The notes under the pieces: model-generated
Told to the model about the DNA's origin: nothing
The model's input: only the letters and a program-made list of their open reading frames with translations
Database searches by the model: none
In this document: positions 57,303-64,000 of the stretch, piece after piece
Layout of the letters: the number at the start of each line of letters is the position of its first letter
Position numbering within the stretch: position 1 is the first letter of the stretch
NCBI GenBank assembly: GCA_004794655.1
Contig: SMMW01000025.1
Location: 5,367,001-5,431,000, forward strand
Direction of reading: 5' to 3'
Length of the DNA stretch: 64,000 nt
DNA from: Marisa cornuarietis
Lineage: Eukaryota > Mollusca > Gastropoda > Architaenioglossa > Ampullariidae
Translations under genes and position numbers: made by a program

Positions 57303-58295
57303 GACGTGCGGTGGAGGTGCTCCGGCAGAGCGAGCTCAACGACCGGCCTGCCAGCCCGCCGGCCAGGCTCACGCGGTGCGATCAAACCCAAGCAAAAACG
57401 CCGGCAGAGAAAATCGCTGACGTTGCAGAAAAGCGGCCGCGAGGTGCTGGAACGTACAGAGTGGAAAACACGTGACTGGAATCTGTAGAGTGCCCGGACT
57501 ACGTGTCCTCCACACTTGTGAGCCGTGTGCTCGTTGTGCGTGCATCAGTTCCTGCATGTCTGTTTTATGTACACGTCTCTACACAAACACACATGAAACA
57601 CTTACTCTACACCTATCCTGAAATAATCCTACCTTCTTCAAACGTATACCACTTAATAAATTATTATTATTCTGGTTTCGAGCCCTTACAGTTTATGATG
57701 ATGTGAACATGCCGGTAGTAACCCACCCGCTATGTCTTTTGTGTGTGTGTGTGTGTGTGACTAGGCTCACAAATAAATAGGTTTCAAACTGACACTGTAA
57801 ATATATTCACAGATTGCAACTTAGGTAATGGTGTGCGAGGTGTTAGCTCCTATGTCCACAGGAAAAAGTATGTTTTCTGGACTTATCAGTCAACAGTCCC
57901 TTAAAGCAGACAATCGTTATCATACTGACCAGGCGATTGTCATGACACTGAATGGTGTCGGCCTGACGCCGCTGCGAGTGCCAGCATCAGATGAGTCGTA
58001 TTTCACGCACGTGGCTGCAGGAACCGTGTGCAGCAGCCAGCGATGGACACACATGATTTGCACTAAACCGGCCGCCAGGTGTCGCCTGCTCTTTGGTCTG
58101 CTGTCGAAACATCGGCATCCATTCCCTCCCCCCCCCCCACAAAGCTGGAGAGAAGATCAGTTTGAGAAGGTATGCACAGCTGGAGACAGCTGAGAGAAAC
58201 AGTTGCAGTCAGAAATAATAGGAGTGGCGGAGGGATGATGGCGGGGGAGAGGGGAGGGGACGAGCACAAGACAGGGAGATGGATGTCGAAACTTA
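57303..58295. other. No gene recognised; short GT tract
   Basis: A (TG)11 run lies at about 57739-57760. A 121-codon plus frame (57828-58193) has no domain. A C10 run lies at about 58129. Confidence 0.45.
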
Positions 58296-58571
58296 TGCCG
58301 GTATGAGTCGAGAGTATCTTGGGCCGGTATGAGTCGAGAGTATCTTGCACCGGTATGAGTCGAGAGTATCTTGCACCGGTATGAGTCGAAAGTGTTTTGG
58401 GCCGGTATGAAATGAAAGCGGGATGCACTAGGATGAGTTGAGACTGACATGCCTTGGCAGTTGAAGAGAGTGGCATGCATTGCTATGCGTCGACAGTATC
58501 ATGCACCAGGAGCCGACATTAGCATGCACCGCGAGTGGAGATAGTGACATCGTACACCGGTATGCATCGAG
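58296..58571. repeat. 26-bp minisatellite (CCGGTATGAGTCGAGAGTAT type), about 10 copies
   Basis: The first four copies are nearly identical. Later copies decay (GCCGGTATGAAATGAAAGCG, CTTGGCAGTTGAAGAGAG, and so on) but keep the 26-base spacing and the terminal ATGC. Confidence 0.93.
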
Positions 58572-58717
58572 AACGAACGGGTCTGTAGAAGGGCGGGGTG
58601 GGTAGAAGGTCTCAAGACGAATGCCATATCATTATAATACCGTTACATTTTATGATTGTACGTGAGTTGAGCTTTCCTACTACAACACACAATTGGGTGC
58701 TGTATGTGGTACACACT

Positions 58718-58718
<1 letters not shown>

Positions 58719-58751
<33 letters not shown>

Positions 58752-58752
58752 C
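58719..58752. repeat. (TG)n(AG)n compound microsatellite
   Basis: About eight TG units pass directly into about nine AG units. Confidence 0.93.
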
Positions 58753-59115
58753 AAGAAAGGGTTAGTTTGTGATGTTTTCATCTTAGAAAAGATGGTTTTT
58801 CGTAAACTTCCAGTATCGCCATACGTCAGACAAATTATCGCGTAAAAAAAAGAACACGTGTCACCTGTCGAGTAATTCACCAGCACGCTCTGCACCCCTT
58901 CCCCACCATAAATCTGGATGGGGATATATTAGAGACGTCGAATGAAACATTCCGGAAATCCAAGAGGAAACCTAACTTGTAATTGCCAATGAAGCCAAGA
59001 CCACAAGTACTAAAGTACAGAGGAAGTCAATGACGGCTCGCCCTTTGTTTTCCTTCAGCACCTCCATTCTGCGCACTGCCGGTCCAGCCTTACTTGTAAC
59101 AGAAAACAGTCCATT
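58753..59115. other. No gene recognised
   Basis: An A8 run (58843-58850) and short frames only. Confidence 0.5.
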
Positions 59116-59300
59116 ACCCACGCGTCTCCCCACCTGCTCCCCCTGTCTGGAGAGCGGCGCGAGCCTTGGACTCGTCCCGGCGCTGTGAGGCGAGGGGTAC
59201 AGTCGACTGTACACATCGCCGGCAGGTTGGTCGCCAGTCGGACAGGCGAAGTGGGTGCGTGCGGCGGGGCACTACAGCTGTCGGACTGTATGCGTCTCCT
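59116..59300. promoter_or_regulatory. GC-rich patch with a 16-bp palindrome; possible promoter or 5' exon
   Basis: GTACAGTCGACTGTAC (59197-59212) is a perfect palindrome inside a CpG-rich patch (GGAGAGCGGCGCGAGCC, CCCGGCGCTGTGAGGCGAGG). It lies about 600 bases upstream of the signal-peptide exon on the same strand. A promoter or untranslated first exon here would fit, but there is no TATA box or initiator I can defend. Confidence 0.3.
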
Positions 59301-59821
59301 TTGCCAAGGCGGCCCCTCATGATGGCTCTAAGGTAGATTCCGTCTCAGCCTAGTTTGACACGTACTCCCTGGCGTGTTTGCCAGTTTGTCTATGCAATGG
59401 TTGTCTCTGCTGTGTAACCGTTACCCCCCACCCACCCCACTCTTTTGCCGGTGGGTGTTTCCATCCCCAATCTATCACAGTTTGGCAGCGCAACAAAAGT
59501 GTTGGACTTTTTTAACTTTTGGGAACACCCATCCCCTGTGCGGATTGAATTCGTACTTAATGCACTGCATGCCGCTTGCTCGCAATCGCGAGTGGCCTGG
59601 TAGAGGTGTTTGCCAGCGTGTCGTGTGGCCAGTTTGTAGATGCCCCGTGCCCCCCGTCACTCGCTTCCAATCACGCCTTGCGCTCTGAGAGCGTTGTGAG
59701 TTGTAGCGAAGAGGGGCGAAAAGGTGGGTCGGAAAAAAAAAGCTTGGACGTGCTGTCTAAAGGTCCCTACAGACGGTCTGACATCGCCGTGTGTGTATCT
59801 TGTATGTCTTACAGGGCGAGG

Positions 59822-59915
59822 ATGGCAGACGGCCTCGCGATGTTTGTGTGTGGAATCCTTACAGTGGGAATACTTACCTCAGGTGTCTCGGCACAGCTCG
59901 ACAGCGCCAGATCAG
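59822..59915 (+). CDS. First coding exon of a secreted or membrane protein (signal peptide)
   Basis: An acceptor-like TATCTTGTATGTCTTACAG (ending 59814) is followed by GGCGAGG and ATG at 59822. The 31-codon reading MADGLAMFVCGILTVGILTS, then GVSAQLDSARS, is a textbook signal peptide: a short N region, a hydrophobic core and a small-residue Val-Ser-Ala cleavage site before Gln. It ends at a consensus donor, ATCAG followed by GTAAGC, leaving the frame in phase 1. Signal peptide, strong donor and acceptor together make this the best host-gene evidence in the window. The same frame is open upstream to 59576 without a better start. The mature protein is not identified; further exons lie downstream, perhaps beyond the window. 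A chance hydrophobic frame remains possible. Confidence 0.55.
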
Positions 59916-60215
59916 GTAAGCGCTTTGATGAACATCTTCTACATAGTGTTACGTATCGTGTCTCGCTAACACAGTTGTCAGAGTTGTCGCTTGATGGTGT
60001 ACGGTGTACAATACGCGTGGTTGGAAGGGAGGGGGAGTGTAACACTTTGACAGGTATAAAATAGATGCGTTGCATGTTCCAGCAGTAGAATAACTTACCT
60101 GCACGTTTCATTCTGACGACTTTGTGTCAAGTTATATATCACAACAGTGTCGGGTTGCTAGACCCTTACAAAGAATGAAACAGTAGCAGTCGTTGGTAAA
60201 AGCTGCTTTTTTTCG

Positions 60216-60240
60216 GGAGAGGGGGGGGGGAGGAGGGGCG
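60216..60240 (+). repeat. G-rich run, quadruplex-capable
   Basis: GAGAGGGGGGGGGGAGGAGG then GGCGG, in the presumed first intron. Confidence 0.7.
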
Positions 60241-61313
60241 GTACAGGATGTCTTACTTCAACACAAGACAATTTAACTCCCCGGCTATATCTCGCTTCAG
60301 AATGATGTTAGAGAAAATATACCCACTGGCATGTAACACCACAACCTGTGGTGCACAGTTGTTTAAAGAGTACAGCACACAGTTGTTGCCGGTCATCCTA
60401 AATGTCCGTACTCCACACTGTACATTACTGTGACATTCGTTCTAAGGAAGACAGACCCTAGTGCAGTAGTCTCCATTACACCACGGTGTTCACATAGTGC
60501 GGTTCAGGTCATTCACAACTTTCCAGCTCCCGTTGCTGGGGGCCGGAAGCAGTGTCAAGTCGTCCACTAGAGAGACTAATTCAGCTCCCATCGAGACAGT
60601 CGTCATCGGCCCGCGATACAAGTTTCGATCGTTCGACATATACCCATGATTTCAGCCGAATGTGACTAAACAGGAGTGTTTATGAGAGATTTCGGCTGAA
60701 TATGACTAGACAGGAGTGTTTATGAGAGATTTGTGGCGCCAGAGGTATATAGCAGTGGCGTAGGAACCGGGGAAAGAACAAAGTGGGAGGGGGTTGGAAC
60801 AGCCGCCCCCTCAAAAAAGATACTGAGGAGGCAAGAATGTTAAAGTCGTTCACTGTCAGCATGAAGTTTGCCCCCTATCCCCCACAACCCAGCATCTTCC
60901 CTCGCCACTGTACAGTGCCGTGCTGACTAGGCTACACACATGAGAGAAAGGCGCCGGTCTACTGACAGCAAGGCGGCCTCGCTGTTTGCTTTACGAGCCA
61001 AAAGGGGTGGCGACTGTATGTGGCATGCTCTGCTCGTGTTTATCTAAGTCACTAGATTAGACTGTTCGCACAGGTCTCAAGTGGAGTTAAAGGTTTTATA
61101 CCTGTGGGTGTTGGTCATCGAGACACTCTGAGATTTGGGCAAAACGCTATTATTGCTGTGCTAAACTCCTCACATTGGCCATGATGGGAGCAACAGGATT
61201 TTGCGATGCCACTGAAGAAGTCAGGGTTGATGATGTAACGATTCCACTCAGTAGATTTTAGGTGTTGTTGTGATAACATTAACCCACAGTTTGTTTGTGT
61301 GTCTGTGTTTCAG
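60241..61313. other. Presumed intron; one 42-bp duplication
   Basis: ATTTCAGCCGAATGTGACTA then AACAGGAGTGTTTATGAGAG is duplicated in tandem at about 60650-60733. No coding signal. Confidence 0.5.
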
Positions 61314-61366
61314 TTGATGTTTGTGCGTATCAGCGCAGCCGACCAGATAGCATACAGGGGACATAG
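61314..61366 (+). CDS. Possible second exon of the signal-peptide gene
   Basis: A pyrimidine/TG-rich acceptor (GTGTGTCTGTGTTTCAG, ending 61313) is followed by sequence that, joined in the phase left by the 59.9-kb exon, reads VDVCAYQRSRPDSIQGT and then a stop. That would give a 48-residue secreted peptide with a single Cys. The short reach and single Cys make it weak; the true next exon may be elsewhere. Confidence 0.2.
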
Positions 61367-62014
61367 CAAAATCACACAGAGAGAAGAACCATAGATGTAT
61401 TATTAAACGTATCAGATACAGAGAGACAGATAGCAGAACAATAGAGAGACTGAGATAGAAGAACGAGAGAGAGAGAGACAGAGTTGCGTTTTGTCGACAT
61501 GTTGTGCGGTGTTATTTATTACTGAGTTATATGAAAGTCATGAGGGGTTAACATTCTTAGGGCGGACAGTAATGACACGTCAAGTCGTAGATTATTAACG
61601 TGGCGCCTGTGATAGACACCTGTATTTAGAGCCATGTCTTTCCGATCTGATTCAGAAGAATAAGCGTTCACAGTCGCTCCCAGTTTTGTTCTCTTAAGAC
61701 CAGTGTAATAGGAAAAACCCCGACAGGGCAAGGGCCTAGAAAACCCCTTGCTCGTGTCTTGGGCGCTTGTCACTAACATGCTCCGTACTGGGATAACTGA
61801 AGTAAGAAGAAAAGCTACCACAAACTCCCGTGCAACGCACCATCTTGAGATTTAGGTTTGTTCAAATCAAGGAACGGAACTTAGATTACCCATATGAAAC
61901 CAGTTCGTGGTTAATCGGCTTTTAATTAAGAACGAACGCTTGACGCGGCAGTAACGTGGTTCTACCCTAGTTAAGTGAGATGCCCCATCTGAACCGTTAA
62001 TGTTGTTACAGCGT
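61367..62014. other. No gene recognised
   Basis: AGAGAGA-rich at 61440-61485. A 100-codon minus frame (61519-61821) has no domain. Confidence 0.5.
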
Positions 62015-62270
62015 CTTGAGATGTTAGGTACCGTCAGCAGGTAGATGTAACCGCCTCGAGATGTTAGGTACTGTCAGTAGGTAGATGTAATTGCCTTGTG
62101 ATGTTAGATACTGTCAGCAGGTAGATGCTTGAGATGTTAGGTACTGACAGCAGGTAGATGTAACCGCCTCGAGATGTTAGGTACTGTCAGCAGGTAGATG
62201 TAACCGCCTTGTGATGTTAGGTACTGTCAGCAGGTAGATGCTTGAGATGTTAGGTACTGTCAGCTGAGTA
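62015..62270. repeat. Higher-order minisatellite, 113-bp period of three sub-units
   Basis: Sub-units of about 40 bp (GAGATGTTAGGTACTGTCAG then CAGGTAGATG) occur as three types, starting CTTGAG, CCTCGAG and CCTTGTG. The third lacks its TAACCGC end. The triplet starts at 62015, 62128 and 62241, exactly 113 bases apart. Confidence 0.92.
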
Positions 62271-62394
62271 GATAGTGGCTAAGACGTTAGACAAGATGCG
62301 TTTAGCGTCTACACCTGTCTAGAGAAAGTGAAATGTGCGCTACACCACAACATAACCCTGCTGCTATTGAGGTTGTGGTGGCTGCACATGGTGT

Positions 62395-62422
62395 ATGCTT
62401 CATTATTCAATAAAACACACAC
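62395..62422. repeat. Short CA/CGCA microsatellite
   Basis: AAAACACACACACACACGCA then CGCATAC. Confidence 0.85.
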
Positions 62423-62518
62423 ACACACGCACGCATACTCACACAGTGTTTCAAAAAGCTGTGAAATGACGCCGAAGCCAATGACCTTTGAGGTGTCAAG
62501 CTGCTGAGGTTGTAATTC

Positions 62519-62606
62519 GCGTCACGTGACGCTCCCTGTGCCTGACGACCCGGCGCCGCTCTCCGTCTCTTACATCCCGTCTCTTACGTGATTGGTTGTC
62601 TGACGT
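62519..62606. promoter_or_regulatory. Palindrome with CACGTG core, inverted CCAAT and TGACGT
   Basis: GCGTCACGTGACGC (62519-62532) is a perfect 14-bp palindrome combining an E-box and two half CRE-like TGACG motifs. An inverted CCAAT box (ATTGG, 62591) and TGACGT (62601) follow in a CpG-richer patch. This is promoter-like by content only. Confidence 0.35.
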
Positions 62607-63640
62607 GGCCAGGACACTACGTCCTGTCTGCAAGGTGGCTGGTGGCTGCCGGCCAGACGTTGCTGCGTGGAGGGGCACATAGTTTCCCTTCCTGTACTCC
62701 ATCCTGTCCCTCACTCAGGCCTACCCACCCCTACTTCAATAAGTGAAAAGGTAACAACAAAATGTAGACCGAAGTTTGATAAGGATGACGGGACGAACCA
62801 AACTGCCTTCGGGAGGGTGGGGTGAGGGAAGGTGTGGGGAGCTCCACACAATGAAATCTTTGTCATGGCCGCAGACTGAGTAAGCTTCTAGTTGCTTTCT
62901 TTGAGAGAGAGAGAAAATCTTCTATGTAGCAGCTATGCATTTTCCTGGGAACAGTATATCTTTGAGGACAAAGGTGATTCTTACTGACTGGCCTTGGCAA
63001 GCAGCCAGCTGTTGGTCGTGGACAGGATGTTCATGCTTGTTAACTTTCATTTACTTTTCCACTACTGGGTAAGATGGCCTCTGATTGTTATGTAGGATCA
63101 CATACTGAGAACTCATAGCTTCGATTCCATCCTAGAGTTTTTGATGATCTTGTAAAGCTGCAAGCGTCTGTCGCTCTTGATGGTGCAATCCTTCTTGGTC
63201 TTAACATTTTGGGGGAATATCAAGGACCAAGGTTGATCTTTGTTCATAACTAGGAAAAAAGATGTTTCAAATACAGAGTTGAACCTTAGTCTTAACCTGG
63301 TTCATGTTCATGTTAAAATGTACAGAAAACTACACATGTACACTAATACATGTATGTAGATAATAATTATATGAAGTACAGAGTTGGAAGCCATAGGATC
63401 GTGACTACGGAGGACACACGGCGAAGACACTTTTCGCTGCCGTTTCCTTCAACCATTAAAGTAAGAAGAAAGTTTTCTGCAACAGCATTCACACGCGTGA
63501 AGCAGCCATCTCAGATGTGTCAGCTAGAGGTTTGGGCAAATTGATGAACGGGAACCTAGATCATCACTAATGAACACGAAACAGATCCTAGTTGACCATC
63601 ATAATCTTGGACTGCCTGAAGCAGGGACGATACATTAGTG
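62607..63640. other. No gene recognised
   Basis: Short frames only; AGAGAGAGA at 62905-62915. Confidence 0.5.
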
Positions 63641-63897
63641 TGGACTTCCTTATGTGTAAACATTAGTGTACACGTTCTCCGGTGTGACCTGGGGGTGTGC
63701 ACTAAGCGTAGACGTGCTGCTGTGACCTGGGAGTGTGCATTAAAGAAGACTTTCTGTGGTGTGACCTGGGAGTGTGCATTAAAGGGAAGATTTCTATGGT
63801 GTGACCTGGGAGTGTGCGGTAAGCGTTGACTTCCTTTGGTGTGTCCTGGGAGTGTACACTAAGGCTTCTTTGTTGTGACCTGGGAGTGTGCACTAAG
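63641..63897. repeat. 39-40-bp minisatellite, six copies
   Basis: GTGACCTGGGAGTGTGCACT then AAGCGTAGACTTCCTTTGGT repeats at spacings of 39, 39, 40, 40 and 34. Repeat-peptide frames on both strands are artefacts. Confidence 0.93.
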
Positions 63898-64000
63898 TGA
63901 GAGCACGTGACGTCGGATGTGGCGATTGTCGAGAGAATTAATAGCTAATGTGCTTTGTGTATAACGAGTGACGAGGAAGATTTACGTAATGAAGTGTACA

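Noticed and set aside
57109..57488. Three overlapping plus frames of 103-117 codons
   Set aside because: All three frames being open over a GC-rich stretch with a CA microsatellite indicates composition and not coding.

Overview
This window reads as non-coding or intronic DNA of an animal nuclear genome. No operon or ribosome-binding-site structure is visible, long open frames are absent, and almost every substantial open frame is either a tandem repeat or carries no recognisable domain. The transposon mix is metazoan: tRNA-headed SINEs, Rex1/jockey-like and other non-LTR retrotransposon fragments, a BED/hAT transposase of the GTF2IRD2/ZBED-like type, and short inverted-repeat DNA elements. 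Microsatellites and minisatellites are very dense. This fits a marine invertebrate, most likely a mollusc (gastropod-like). The taxon is an inference from repeat style, not from a diagnostic gene.

Layout. 0-5 kb: a 32-bp minisatellite at the edge, two SINE copies, and a minus-strand LINE remnant (endonuclease plus start of the reverse transcriptase) that ends in an oligo-A run. 5-13 kb: long CA microsatellites, a LINE 3' end signature, a G-rich tract, a Z-DNA-type GT/GC tract followed by a CpG-rich patch with a weak candidate coding frame, and two minisatellites. 13-22 kb: two copies of an inverted-repeat DNA element; the second is stretched to 1.3 kb and holds a 43-bp tandem array. 25-28 kb: a SINE, a decayed LINE reverse transcriptase cut off beside another SINE, and a 27-bp array. 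28-40 kb: a GT/GA higher-order microsatellite, SINEs, a mariner-like terminus and a near-perfect 75-bp array open on both strands. 40-48 kb: more SINEs, a foldback element, and a hAT transposase pseudogene with both ends visible, abutted by a 30-bp array. 48-64 kb: microsatellites, a third copy of the inverted-repeat element, minisatellites (one a 113-bp higher-order repeat), two GC-rich palindromes, and the best host-gene signal in the window.

Host genes. The only convincing piece is a small plus-strand exon near 59.8 kb, which carries a start codon, a signal peptide and a consensus splice donor. It suggests that the right end of the window enters a gene for a secreted or membrane protein. 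Three further exon-like stretches (6.3 kb minus; 50.4 kb and 50.9 kb plus) and one 112-codon frame at 11 kb are weak candidates. No genes here can be shown to work together. I found no CRISPR, rRNA or credible functional tRNA gene, and nothing I can defend as a new biological system. The most original material is the repeat biology.
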